A DNA stretch of 64,000 nt from Elusimicrobiota bacterium. GTDB taxonomy: Bacteria > Elusimicrobiota > Elusimicrobia > UBA1565 > UBA9628. The stretch's first letter is position 1, and every line of letters begins with the position of its first letter. The notes beneath the pieces are model-generated. The model was given only the letters and a program-made list of their open reading frames with translations, was not told the origin of the DNA and searched no databases. The position numbers and the translations under genes are program-made. The stretch is taken from the NCBI GenBank assembly GCA_023213235.1, contig CP096137.1, positions 2,342,908 through 2,406,907 of the forward strand, written 5' to 3'. Below, piece after piece: positions 43,967 to 53,166 of this stretch.

Positions 43967-45341
43967 TCGTCGTCCTCCCATTCCTCGGAGACGCGCGGGT
44001 GGTCGCTTTCCATCCAGCGCGAGGTCTCGAACACCGAGGAGCGGAGCGCGGCGAACAGCGGGGGCAGAAGCAGGAGGATCACGCAGATGAACGGCCAGCG
44101 CGCCAGCGGCGTGCCCCGCTTGACGGCCACGCGCAGTCCTAATCGAGCCGAGTCGGTCTCCGGCTCGACGCGCAGGTAGTAGCGGCCGGGGGAACGCTCG
44201 GCACCTGCACGGTCGCGTAGCGGGAGCCCTCGCTCCACGATTCCCCGCCGTCGTACCCGTGGTAGTACGAGAGCTCCCGGCCGAAGTCGAGGGCCTGATC
44301 GGTGTCGGCGTTGATGAGCGCCAGCGACACGTACGCCCACTGCTGGTCGAGATTGGAATCGAGCAGGACCTCGACGTTCGTCGCCCGGCCGCCCGGCAGT
44401 TCGAAGACTTCGGTCACGCGCGAGCGCTCGGCCTCGCCGGCGGCGACGTCGAACTCGCCGCGATAGGACTCGGGCGGGTTGCCGGCGGCGGCGGCGAGCC
44501 ACAGGTAGGCGCCGATGCAGACGGCCGAGGCGACGGTGAAGACGCCCCACATGCCGAGCAGCTGGGAGCCCCACGGATTCGGCTGCGCGGGGCCGACGCC
44601 GATCTTGGACGGCGGGGAGCCGGGCAGCGCGAAGGCGGCCCAGATCTCCTCGGGCTCGACGTACTCGCCGGCGCTCCAGACCGTTTCGGCCGCCGTGATC
44701 TCCTGAGAGAGCAGATACGGAGGGTCGATGAAGTCGCGCATGCGCGCCGCGTCGCCGACGGTCGCGATCCACGGAAACTCGCCGTAGACGGCGGTCGTGA
44801 CCGGCACGCTCGTCTGGAAGTGCTGGTAGACGCGGCCGTCGAGCGTCGCCGTCGGCGCGCGGCCGGCGTCGGGGTTCTGTGCGTTCGACATCTCGGGCGG
44901 CACGATGTCCTTGTCGGCCTTCGCGGGAAGATCGGGGTGGAGCTTCTTCGCCTTGGCCGGGACGGCGGCCGCGGGCGCCGCGGGCGCCGCCGGCGCCTCT
45001 GCGTCGTCCTCCGCCGGGCGGCCCGCGACGTTCTCGACTCCCGTCAGGCGGCGCAGGACGAGGATCTCTCCGGCGTCGAACCAGATCGAGCCGCAGGCGC
45101 CGCAGCGGTCGGCCTCGATGCCGCCGTCGTAAGCCTTGCCCGTCTCCATCGGCCGCCGGCAGCGCGGACAGTCGAACCGCGCCGGCGTCGCCCCGACGAG
45201 CTTCAACGGCACGGCCAGACCGTCCTTCGGGTACAGCACCCCGGAGCAGCCGGTGCAATGCTGGACGATCACGCCGGGCGCGGGCTCGTGCGCCTCGAGA
45301 GGGGCCTTGCACTTGGGACAGTCGAAGCGCTCGGCCATCAT
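43963..45341 (-). CDS. membrane protein with two zinc ribbons, frameshifted in sequence
   Basis: A 459-residue protein. Two N-terminal zinc ribbons are C8/C11/C29/C32 and C58/C61/C80/C83; the second matches the zf-TFIIB type (FDCPRCRRPM ... DRCGACGSIWFDAGEI). An Ala/Pro linker, a soluble domain, a membrane helix (GMWGVFTVASAVCIGAYLWL), a periplasmic-looking beta domain and a C-terminal helix (FICVILLLLPPLFAAL) follow. The break at 44188-44192 is closed by one base. The start overlaps the previous stop (ATGATGA region). Domain order resembles zinc-ribbon/DUF4178 proteins with a membrane-bound sensor part; the role is unknown. Confidence 0.75.
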
Positions 45342-45712
45342 CGCTCCTTGACCTTCGTCTCGACGGTCTTGAGCAGGTTCCAGTGGCCGTTCGACTCGAC
45401 GAGCCAGCGGAAGCCCTTGTAGGGGTTCCACAGCAGGTACTCGTTCCACTGGTAGATCACGCCGGAGTAGCGCACCGCCCGCGTCTGCCGGCCGATGACC
45501 TCGAGCTTCTCGCCGCGCAAGGTCCCGCGCGCGCCGATCGGAAGCCACGGCGCACGGCCGAGTTTGGCCCGGTAGCGGGCGAGAATCTGATGGCGGGGGT
45601 CGCGCGCGTCGAGCACCGCGCCGCAGTGCTCGCAGGCGAGGCTGTCGCTGACGCCCTCGGCGCGCAGGACGAGCGGAGCGCCGCACGACGTGCAGTCGAA
45701 GCGCGCGCTCAC
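45338..45712 (-). CDS. DUF4178 protein with N-terminal zinc ribbon
   Basis: A 124-residue protein: a zinc ribbon C7/C10/C27/C30 followed by a DUF4178 domain (PWLPIGARGTLRGEKLEVIGRQ and YQWNEYLLWNPYKGFRWLVESNGHWNLL). DUF4178 occurs in loci with spermidine-synthase-like, DUF350 and ATP-grasp genes and has no proven activity. It overlaps both neighbours by 4 bp. Confidence 0.85.
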   Translation of the reverse strand: MSARFDCTSCGAPLVLRAEGVSDSLACEHCGAVLDARDPRHQILARYRAKLGRAPWLPIGARGTLRGEKLEVIGRQTRAVRYSGVIYQWNEYLLWNPYKGFRWLVESNGHWNLLKTVETKVKER

Positions 45713-46333
45713 GTCCAGCCCTCGAACGTCTTGAGCCCGGTCAACGACAGGGCGTCGAAGCCCTGGTACTCGCCGGCGAACACGACGGCCGGCGTCTCGG
45801 AGTAGTCGAACGTCGCGAAGGCGCCCTTCTCTCCGATGAGGTCGGCCGACCGAGCCTTCTCGCCGAGCGGGGGCGAAACGGCAGTTCGCCCTGCGCCGCG
45901 AGGTAGGCCGCCTCGATGATCTCGCGGACCTCGTAGACCGTCCCCTCGACGTCGACCTTCGCGCCGAGCTTGAGAGCGCGGAGGTCCGGCGCCTTCTGCT
46001 CGACCTTGAAGCTCACCGCGTAGGTGCCCTGCGCCTCGCCGAGCCAGCCCTGGCGGCCGTCGGCGAAGACGAGGCACCATTCGTTCCAGAAGCCGCGCGG
46101 GGTCTTGAGCTGGACGCGCCCGACGACGTCGAACGGGGCGGCCCGGTAGACGCCGCGCGCGCCGACCTGAAGGGGGAGCCGTCGGGCTGAAGCTGGGCCG
46201 ATTCGCCGAGCTTCTCGACGTCGAGATCCGATCTGCGCACGAGCGCGCGGCAGAACGGGCACACGGCCAGGAGCATGATCGACGTCCGGAAGGGAACCTG
46301 CGCGCCGCACGACGGGCACTTGCGCTCGATCAT
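45709..46333 (-). CDS. DUF4178 protein with N-terminal zinc ribbon, two frameshifts in sequence
   Basis: A 208-residue protein after repair. The zinc ribbon is C6/C9/C25/C28 (MIERKCPSCGAQVPF ... CPFCRALV). The DUF4178 domain has LQVGARGVYRAAPFDVVGRVQ and GFWNEWCLVFADGRQGWLGEAQG, and ends ALSLTGLKTFEGW. Breaks in runs 46172-46176 and 45869-45873 are each healed by one base. It is a paralogue of the next gene. The ATG at 46333 overlaps the upstream membrane-protein stop (ATGA). Confidence 0.82.
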
Positions 46334-47432
46334 GAAGTTCCAGAGATTATCGGACTTGCCTTGGGCGAAAGCAAGCCGAGATTCTCGGAAAGTCCGGGGT
46401 TGCTGCCGTCGAAGCGCCACAGCCAGGCGTCGAGCAGGTAGTGCGTCGCCTGCGGCAGGGCGAGCAGCGGGATGAGCACGGCCGCCATGCCGCCCGCCGG
46501 CGCCCAGGACGCCGTCGTTCCGAAGAAGATCGCCCCGTGCTCCTTCCAGACGAGGGAGTCCCACACGCCTTCCTCGAGATACGCGAGCGCCAGCAGAAAG
46601 CCCGCGAAGGCGAGCACGCCGGAGACGGTGGCCTCGTGCCAGCGTTCGCGCCAGCTCCCGTCCTTCCAGGCGCGCCGGCCGTACAGCCAGACCAGGGCAT
46701 AATAAGGAATCCCGTGCGCCGCGATGTTGGTGACAGTGAACGCGAAGTCCGAGTTCGTCGCGACGATGCCGACGTACCACGCCGCGGCCGTCGTCCCGAT
46801 CACGGCGAGCTTGCCGGGATGGACCTCGAGGCCGTATTTGCGCCGCCAGAGCTGGCGCCCGGCGAACGCCCCGAGCACCGCGGCGTACGCGCCGCCCGCC
46901 CACGCGCCCGCCGCGCGGTTGAGCGCCAGGAAGTCGCCCTGCACGAACCACCAGAATTTGCGCGCGGGATCGGCATGCCAGTAGACGAGAGGATAGAGCA
47001 TCGTGGCGTAGATCGCCGCGGCCTCGAGCCGTTGCTCCCACGCAGGCTTCGGACCCTCGAGGTGGGCGTACGCGCGCATGAAGCCGTACTGCTGGCGCAC
47101 GAAGTGGAACACCGCGAGATAGGCGAGCGCTCGCCAGAACGCCAGCGGGGAGACGCGGTACAGAAGCGCGCCCACGAGCCAGGCCGCGACCGGGAGATAG
47201 GTGTACAGAGCGCGGCGGCGCGGGAACTCGACTGGATCGAGGTACGTCCTATAAAGCGTGGCGTACACGTGCCCGACGTCGATGAACACGACGAAGATCA
47301 GCCAGCCCCACGGCGGCGTGTCCGGCGCGCGCAGCGCGGGGATCAGGAGCACCGCCAAGGCGGCGAACAGCGGAGGCCCGGCGAACCAGCCGAGGTCGAA
47401 GGCGGGGAGTGCAGCCAGCGGCGCTCCGTCAC
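46330..47432 (-). CDS. multi-pass membrane protein heading the DUF4178 operon, frameshifted in sequence
   Basis: A 367-residue protein with about nine hydrophobic helices, for example LFAALAVLLIPAL, WLIFVVFIDVGHVYATLYRTYLDP and AALLAL-like stretches near the end. His residues occur in helices (FHFVRQQYGFMRAYAHL, IAAHGIPYYALVWLYG, QATHYLLDAWLWRFDG), a pattern also seen in di-iron or heme membrane proteins. I cannot name the family. The start is GTG at 47432, 6 nt after TATGAT. One base added to 47404-47407 links MTERRWLHSPAFDLGWFAGP to the long frame. Confidence 0.7.
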
Positions 47433-47438
47433 GGCGTC

Positions 47439-47444
47439 ATCATA
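47439..47444 (-). promoter_or_regulatory. -10 box of the DUF4178 operon
   Basis: TATGAT on the minus strand, 6 nt before the GTG at 47432. Confidence 0.55.
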
Positions 47445-47473
47445 TCAGTCTTGCGCGAATCCGGCGCGCCCGT

Positions 47474-47479
47474 TATCCT
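47474..47479 (+). promoter_or_regulatory. -10 box of the TonB-like gene
   Basis: TATCCT, 6 nt before the ATG at 47486. It is divergent from the DUF4178 operon promoter 30 bp away. Confidence 0.55.
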
Positions 47480-47485
47480 ACGGCC

Positions 47486-48912
47486 ATGGCCTGGCGTGAC
47501 CACGTCGAGCCGGACTGGTTCCACGAGGCGCCGTTCTACCTCGCGGCGACGATCGCCCACGGGGCCCTGCTGACCTTGAACCCGATGATCAACTGGGGCT
47601 CGCTCGCCGCGCCGGAGAAGGTCGTCCCGATCGAGTTCGTCGCCGAGGTCCCGCTGCCCGCCGTCGTCGCGCCGGCCCCGCCGCTGCCCGCGCCGCTGCC
47701 GGCGCTGGCGCCCGGCGGCGACGGCACGAAGGGCGCGCCCAAGCACGGCCCCGGCAAGCTCGAGGCGGAGAAGGTCAAGCGCGGCGCCGTCGACCCGCCG
47801 CCTAAGCCCAAGCCGGTCCCGAAGCCCGCGGCCGTCAAGTCGAAGTCCGACAAGGCCGGAACCACGGTGAAGAAGGCCGCGGCGAAGCCCAAGCCTCTCG
47901 CCCGGCCCGTCGACGACCGCGCCGCCAAATTCGCGCGCGAGGCGCAGGCCGAGTCGCGCCGCGTGCGCGCCGAGAAGGACCGCGCCGCGCGCGCCGTCGT
48001 CGCCGAGCGGGCGGCCGCCGCCCGCGCCGACAAGGAGCGCCGCGCCGCCGAGCTGCGCGCCGTCGAGGCCGAGCGCGCCGAGGCCGAGCGCGCCGAGAAA
48101 TCGCGCCTGGCCGCCGAGGCGCGCCTGGAGAGGAGCGCCGCGCGGCGCAGGCCCGCGCCGAGGCCGAGCGGCTCGCCGAGGCGCGCCGTCAGGAAGCCGC
48201 GCGCAAGGCGGCCGCGCTCGCCGAGCAGAAGCGCCTGGCCGCCGAGGCCAAGGCCGCGAAGGCCGCCAAGCGCGCGGCCCTGACCTCCGCGCTCGCGACG
48301 ATGGCCGACCCCGACGAGGCGCTCGAGGCCTCCGAGGCCGCGCCCGCGAGCGGCCGCGGCTCCGCGCGCAGGGGCAAGCCCGCGCGCGGCGGCCCCGCGG
48401 GCCAGGGCGCCGCCGGCCCCGGCGCCTCGGGCGACGACGTCGCCGGCGACGCCGGCGGCCTCGGCGGAGGAGCCGCCGAGCTCGCGGGCGCGCGCCGCGC
48501 GGGCGCCGCCGCCGCGCTCGCCGAGTCCACCGACCCCGGCGACGACGCCGGCTCCGGCGGCGCCGACCTCATCGACGCGCCCGCCAAGGGCGGGGGCGAC
48601 GGCCCCGACGGCGGGGGCGTCTCCTACTCCCTCGACGGCCCCGTCGGCAACCGCCGGATCGTCTCGCGCGTCGCGCCGTCGAGCCCGGACTGGGTCGCGG
48701 TGCGCAATCTCGACCTGACCGTCATCGTCCGCTTCCAGGTCCTGCCCGACGGCTCGGTCAAACAGGGCGCCGTGATCCAGAAGACCTCCGGCTTCCCCGA
48801 GATCGACGCGCGCGCCCTCAAGGCCCTCTCCAAGTGGCGCTTCCAGCCCGTACCCGCCAAATCCGGCGCCGCGGAAGTGTGGGGACGCGTCTCCTTCCGC
48901 TTCACGTCCTGA
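47486..48912 (+). CDS. TonB/TolA-like energy transducer, frameshifted in sequence
   Basis: A 475-residue protein. A single N-terminal membrane helix (PFYLAATIAHGALLTL) leads to a Pro/Lys-rich spacer (about 75-150). A long Ala/Arg/Glu coiled coil as in TolA follows, then a Gly/Ala-rich stretch, and a C-terminal TonB domain (RIVSRVAPSSPDW, LTVIVRFQVLPDGSVKQGAVIQ, FPEIDARALKALSKWRFQPV). It should carry proton-motive energy from an ExbBD complex to the outer membrane. The frame slips by one base near 48127-48135 in the coiled coil, not in a long homopolymer. ExbB/D-like genes lie 3.6 kb downstream. Confidence 0.85.
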
Positions 48913-48928
48913 ACGTTGACGGGGCTCG

Positions 48929-48942
48929 TTGATCATGGTCAA
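48929..48942. promoter_or_regulatory. FNR-like palindrome, copy 2
   Basis: TTGATCATGGTCAA matches TTGAT-N4-ATCAA in 9 of 10 positions. Read on the minus strand it is TTGACC-AT-GATCAA, the same as the site at 29366 apart from the two central bases. It is centred about 65 bp upstream of the gene at 49001. Confidence 0.65.
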
Positions 48943-48988
48943 GCCGGGGTCTTGACCGGTGTCCTCGGACCGGGCCTGCCCGTCGCGA

Positions 48989-48994
48989 TATCAT
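48989..48994 (+). promoter_or_regulatory. -10 box of the Pro-rich secreted protein gene
   Basis: TATCAT, 6 nt before the ATG at 49001. Confidence 0.55.
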
Positions 48995-49000
48995 GTGGGC

Positions 49001-49489
49001 ATGAAGAAATTCGCTCCCCTTTTCCTCGCCCTCGCCACTTCCGCCGCCGCGCAGCAGGTCACCCGCGTGCCGATGGTCCTGCCCTCCGTCAACGCGTACG
49101 CCGTGTACTTCCCGGCCCCGTCGCCCGCGCTCATCCCGATGAGCATGCCCGGCTCGGTGTCCGTCGAGATCGCCGTTCCGCTCTCGCTCCCGGCGCCGCG
49201 CCCGGTCCCGAACGCGATCACGCCCCTTTCGTTTCCGGGCGCGAAGAACCCTTTCCCTCTGCCGACGCCGCTGATCGTGGCGCAGGCCGAGGTCGTCCCG
49301 GCCCTGCCCGTCGTCGACGCGGTCCAGGCCGTGGTCCCCGCCCGCCCCGCGCTCAACGAGCTGCGCGACACCGTCATCGGCCGGGAGCCGATCCGGGTCC
49401 AGGCGAACAAGGCCTTCGACGGCCGCCGCGAGACGGTTCGCGAGGCCGCGCTGCCCTCCGGCCGGATTTTTAAGTCCGCCCGCCGGTAA
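49001..49489 (+). CDS. Pro/Val-rich exported protein, unknown function
   Basis: A 162-residue protein with a signal peptide (MKKFAPLFLALATSAAAQQ). The mature part is dominated by Pro, Val, Ala and Leu in short beta-like strings (VPMVLPSVNAYAVYFPAPSP, PLSLPAPRPVPNAITPLSF), has no cysteine, and ends in a basic segment. It may be extended or surface-attached. I recognise no family. An FNR-like box lies upstream and a stem-loop follows, so it is a separately controlled single gene. Confidence 0.65.
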   Translation: MKKFAPLFLALATSAAAQQVTRVPMVLPSVNAYAVYFPAPSPALIPMSMPGSVSVEIAVPLSLPAPRPVPNAITPLSFPGAKNPFPLPTPLIVAQAEVVPALPVVDAVQAVVPARPALNELRDTVIGREPIRVQANKAFDGRRETVREAALPSGRIFKSARR

Positions 49490-49492
49490 ATC

Positions 49493-49521
49493 ATCGCCCG
49501 CCGCGTTCATCGGCGGGCGAT
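49493..49521 (+). terminator. stem-loop after the Pro-rich protein gene
   Basis: Perfect 11 bp arms ATCGCCCGCCG/CGGCGGGCGAT around a 7 nt loop, followed by TGACTTTA. The T-tract is weak, so termination is probable but not certain. Confidence 0.65.
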
Positions 49522-49541
49522 TGACTTTACGGGGGCGACTC

Positions 49542-49547
49542 TACACT
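49542..49547 (+). promoter_or_regulatory. -10 box of the large TPR gene
   Basis: TACACT, 6 nt before the ATG at 49554. Confidence 0.55.
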
Positions 49548-49553
49548 TCGGGC

Positions 49554-51943
49554 ATGAGGCGCGCCCTCGGCGTGTTCTTCCTCTATTGCCTCGCCGCGTC
49601 CGCGGCGCAGGCCGCGCGTTCTCCCAAGGTCAAGAACGAGGACGCGCCCTCGCGCGACGGCTGGAACTCGATGAACATGGAGGCCCAGGCCGTCATGGGC
49701 GAGCTCCAGCTCCAGTCCGGCGACCCGCGCGCCGCGCAGCGCACGTTCCAGCGCACGCTCGACATCGGCACCAAGGTCACCGGACCGCGCGCCGAGGTCG
49801 CCGCGCAGAGCCACTTCCGCAGCGCCGAGATCGCGCTCGCCAAGGGCGAGTACTCCGACGCGCGGCGCAACCTCGAGATCCTGATCCAGCGCTACCCGGA
49901 GACCGACTGGGCGGAGAAGGCCAAGCGCCTGCTGACCTCGGTTCCCGGCGGGGAATCGACGTACAAGGCCGAGGCCGACGAGCCGTTCGTGCCCGCGATG
50001 CCGTCCTCGTCGGCCGAGGAGGCGCTCGCGCGCCTGCGCGCGGCGATCGATGAGTCCCGGACCGAGGCCGCGCTGGCCGAGGCCTACGACTTCATCCGGC
50101 GCTACCCGTCGCGCGCCGAGCGGCCCGAGGTCGACCTCGCGGCCGGCGCCCTGCATCTGCGCCGCGGCGAGGCCGCGCGCGCGGTGCGCTTCCTCAAGCC
50201 GCTCGCCGCCGGCGCCGACCCCGCGCTCAAGAGCAAGGCGATCCACCTGATCGGCGCCGCGCTCGCGAGCCTCGGCCTCGACGAGGCCTCGCTCAAGGTC
50301 GTGCCGGCGGCCGACCCGGGCGCCACGCCCGACCGCTGGCTCGCGCTGGCGCAGGTGTGGCGCGCCGCGGCCGAGGAGCGCATGGGCCGGCGCGAGGACG
50401 CCGCCGAGCTGTACCGCGCGATCTCCGCGTCGGGCCAGGACTCGCCGGTCAAGGCGTACGCGCTCGGCGCGATCGCCGCGGACTGGGACCGCCGCGGCAA
50501 GCCCGACCGCGCGCGCGACGCGCTCAAGCGGACGCAGGAGGCCGCGGCCAAGTACGGCCTCGTCGAGCTGCGCGAGTCGGCCGCGCTGTCGGAGGCGCAC
50601 CTGCTCCTGCGCGGGCGCCGGCTCGAGGACGCGCAGAAATCCTACGCCGACTTCGCGACGCGCTACCCCGAGAGCCCGTTGCGCGCGCAGGCGCTGTACC
50701 AGCGCGGACTGGCGCTCAAGCGCCTCGAGCGTCCCGAGGACGCCGCCTCCGTCTTCGAGGACCTCTCCGTCCGGCATCCGGCCTCGGCGTACGCCGCCGA
50801 CGCGCACCTGCAGCTCGGCCAGCTCTACACGGACCTCGGCCGCTCCGAGAAGGCGCTGACGCACTACCGCCTGATGGGCCGCGCCTCGGAGGCCGAGGAC
50901 GGCGACCGCGAGGCGCTCCTGCTGATGGCGCAGGTCCACTACAACAAGAAGCGCTGGGCCGAGGCGGTCCCGCTTTATAAGCAATGGCTCCAAGGCGCGG
51001 CCCCGGGCGACGTGAAGTCCAAGGAGGTCGAGCGCCTGCTGCTCGTCGCGATGTGGCAGAACGACAAGGAGGACCCCGAGCTCCCCGCGCTCGTCGCGAA
51101 ATACCCGAACCACGAGCTCGCCGGAAGGATCCGCTGGGACCTCGCCGCGAAGACCTACCGCTCCGGCGACTTCGACTCCGCCGAGCAGCTGTTCCGCCGC
51201 CACATCGAGAACAACCCGCACGCCTCGAACGTCGGTGACGCGCGCTACTACCGCGCCGAGGCCCTGCGCCAGCTGCGCCGCGTCGACGAGGCCGCCGGCG
51301 CCTACCGCAAGTTCATGGCCGTGCACCCGAAGCATGCGCGGCACAAGGACGCCGCGATGGCGCTCGGCCAGATGCTCTACGACGCAGGCGACGCGGCCGG
51401 CGCGGCCGCCGCGTTCGGGAAGGTCGGGGGAACGGGGAGGACGCCGCCGACGCCGCGTACAACCGGGCGCTCGCGCTCTCGAAGACCGGCGAGGGCCGCG
51501 GCGCGGAGAAGGCCTGGTCCGGCTTCGCCGCCAAGTTCCCGCGGCACGAGAAGGCCTCGTGGGCCTGGGGCCAGGCCGCGCGCTTGCGCGAGGAGAACGG
51601 AGACCTCGCCGGCGCCGCCGCCGCGTACGAGAAGGCGGCCGGCAAGGACGAGCGCATGAAGGCGCTGTACGCGCTCGGCCGCCTGCAGGAGCGCCGCAAG
51701 AAAGTCCGCGAGGCGAAGAACGCCTACGAGCGGCTCGGCGCGCTGCTGCCCAAGGACGACGCCTCGCGCCTGGCCGGCCAGCTGCGCCTGGCGCTCATGC
51801 TCGAGCTCGAGGACAAGCCGCAATCCGCGGCGCCGCTGTACATGGACGTCCTGCGCCACGCCGAGCGGGGAAGCCAGACCTTCGAGACCGCGCGCAAGCG
51901 CCTCGAGGCGCTCTCCGGCGACAAGTCCCTGATCCGGAAGTGA
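49554..51943 (+). CDS. large exported tetratricopeptide repeat protein, frameshifted in sequence
   Basis: A 796-residue protein after repair. A signal peptide (LGVFFLYCLAASAAQAA) precedes at least ten TPR-like units, such as QAVMGELQLQSGDPRAAQRTF, ALYQRGLALKRLERPEDAA, AHLQLGQLYTDLGRSEKAL and RYYRAEALRQLRRVDEAAGA. Many units have the YPES/YPET turns seen in YbgF/CpoB and BamD-type proteins. A periplasmic scaffold linked to the Tol/TonB machinery nearby is plausible. The break is in the G run 51426-51430. The TGA stop shares two bases with inverted repeat C. Confidence 0.82.
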
Positions 51944-51968
51944 ATGTCGGGGCCTGGCCCGGACATTC
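51942..51968. repeat. inverted repeat C between convergent genes
   Basis: Arms of 13 bp with one mismatch (GAATGTCGGGGCC/GGCCCGGACATTC) around a single base. The TGA stop of the TPR gene runs into its left end. GGACATTC is repeated directly at 51971-51978, next to the stop of the convergent gene. The minus-strand sequence GGGCCAGGC....ACATTCA matches the outer part of palindrome B. Confidence 0.85.
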
Positions 51969-51977
51969 AGGACATTC

Positions 51978-52400
51978 TTACTTCTCGATCACGTAGTCGA
52001 CGCCCTTCACGAGCTTGATCTCGATGTCGCCGTCGAGGTCGTCGCCTCGGACGATCAGGGCGCCGGCCGCCTCGGCCCGGCTCTTCGCGGCCCACATCTC
52101 GCGCCTCGCGGCGTCGTAGCCTTCCGTCGCCTCGCGCATCGTGTTCGGGTTCTGAGACAAGAGCGAGAAGATCGCCCCGAAGCCGCCGACGACGGCCGAG
52201 ATCTTGGTCTTGCGCCGCGCCTGCCAGTACTCGGCGACCGCGACCGCGCCGGGGGTGATCGGCTTGAAGCCCGGCTGATCGCACACGCACTTGGGCGACG
52301 GCTTTTCGGCCGGGGCCGCCGGAGCGGGCTGGACGGCGACTTGGGCGCGGACCGGGAGCGCGAACGTCGCGACGGCGAGCACGAGGGCGGTGATCTTCAT
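51978..52400 (-). CDS. exported protein of unknown function
   Basis: A 140-residue protein with a signal peptide (MKITALVLAVATFALPVRAQ), a Pro/Ala linker with a Cys pair (PKCVCDQPG), and a helical region rich in Ala and Arg (REATEGYDAARREMWAAKSRAEAAG), ending in a short acidic beta segment. No family is recognised. It converges on the large TPR gene across inverted repeat C and diverges from the ExbB-like gene. Confidence 0.65.
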   Translation of the reverse strand: MKITALVLAVATFALPVRAQVAVQPAPAAPAEKPSPKCVCDQPGFKPITPGAVAVAEYWQARRKTKISAVVGGFGAIFSLLSQNPNTMREATEGYDAARREMWAAKSRAEAAGALIVRGDDLDGDIEIKLVKGVDYVIEK

Positions 52401-52406
52401 GCCCTA

Positions 52407-52412
52407 AGAATA
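52407..52412 (-). promoter_or_regulatory. -10 box of the exported protein gene at 52400
   Basis: TATTCT on the minus strand, 6 nt before the ATG at 52400. Confidence 0.5.
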
Positions 52413-52434
52413 GGGGAAAACCGGATCCGGCGCG

Positions 52435-52450
52435 GGGGTCTTCCGACCCC
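52435..52450. promoter_or_regulatory. short inverted repeat in the divergent region before exbB
   Basis: GGGGTC-TTCC-GACCCC lies between the two divergent promoters. It could be an operator or a chance hairpin. Confidence 0.35.
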
Positions 52451-52517
52451 GAAAAGCGGGTCCGATGGGCCCACCTTCCTTAACAGCTTCGACCTTGCGG
52501 GGTTTCCGTCCCTCCGC

Positions 52518-52523
52518 TATACT
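52518..52523 (+). promoter_or_regulatory. -10 box of the exbB-exbD operon
   Basis: TATACT, 7 nt before the ATG at 52531. It rules out the longer frame from 52465. Confidence 0.6.
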
Positions 52524-52530
52524 GGCCCGC

Positions 52531-53166
52531 ATGCCCGGAATGACATTCGTCGACATGCTGAAGATCAGCATCGCGATGCCGATCCTGCTCGTGCTGTCTT
52601 TGGCGATCTTCGCTCAGGCGCTCGAGCGGCTGTACTCCTATTGGGTGGCCCAGAAGATGCCGACGTCGATGTGGGAGCGCGTGCGCGACCGCCTCGAGGC
52701 GGGGGACAAGGCCGGCGCGCTCGCGATCGCGCGCCGCGACACGTCCTTGATGGGCGAGGCGATCGCGCGCCTGCTCTCGCTCGACACGGCGAACCCGGAG
52801 AAGCTCGTCGAGGCGTTCCAGGTCTACCGCGCGCGCCTCTCGATGGGCCTCAACCGCCGCGTGGGCCTGTTCGGCACGGCCTCGTTCGTCTCGCCGCTGA
52901 TCGGCCTCATGGGCACGGTGCTCGGCATCATGCGCGCCTTCCACGACCTCTCGGCCGCCGGCGCCGGCGGACCCGCCGTCGTCGCGGCCGGCATCTCGGA
53001 GGCGCTCGTCGCGACGGCCTTCGGCATCGGCCTCGCCGTCTTCGCCGCTTTGCTCTACAACTACTTCACGCTCACCGCGCGCCACCGCCTGCAGACGGCG
53101 GACCTGTGGGTGCTCGAGATGGCCCAGCTGTTGGAGATCACCCATGGCGGGCAGCCCGTTTCATAG
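52531..53166 (+). CDS. ExbB/TolQ/MotA-family proton channel subunit
   Basis: A 211-residue inner-membrane protein. Three helices are visible: ISIAMPILLVLSLAIFA near the start, FVSPLIGLMGTVLGIMRAF (the family signature), and GISEALVATAFGIGLAVFAALLYNYF. With the two ExbD-like proteins encoded next it would form a stator-like complex that converts proton flow into mechanical work on a TonB/TolA partner. The stop overlaps the first exbD by 23 bp. Confidence 0.92.
   Translation: MPGMTFVDMLKISIAMPILLVLSLAIFAQALERLYSYWVAQKMPTSMWERVRDRLEAGDKAGALAIARRDTSLMGEAIARLLSLDTANPEKLVEAFQVYRARLSMGLNRRVGLFGTASFVSPLIGLMGTVLGIMRAFHDLSAAGAGGPAVVAAGISEALVATAFGIGLAVFAALLYNYFTLTARHRLQTADLWVLEMAQLLEITHGGQPVS

Noticed and set aside
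52465..52530. Longer start for the ExbB-like protein
   Set aside because: The TATACT box at 52518 lies inside the extension, and the ATG at 52531 gives a normal ExbB N-terminus.
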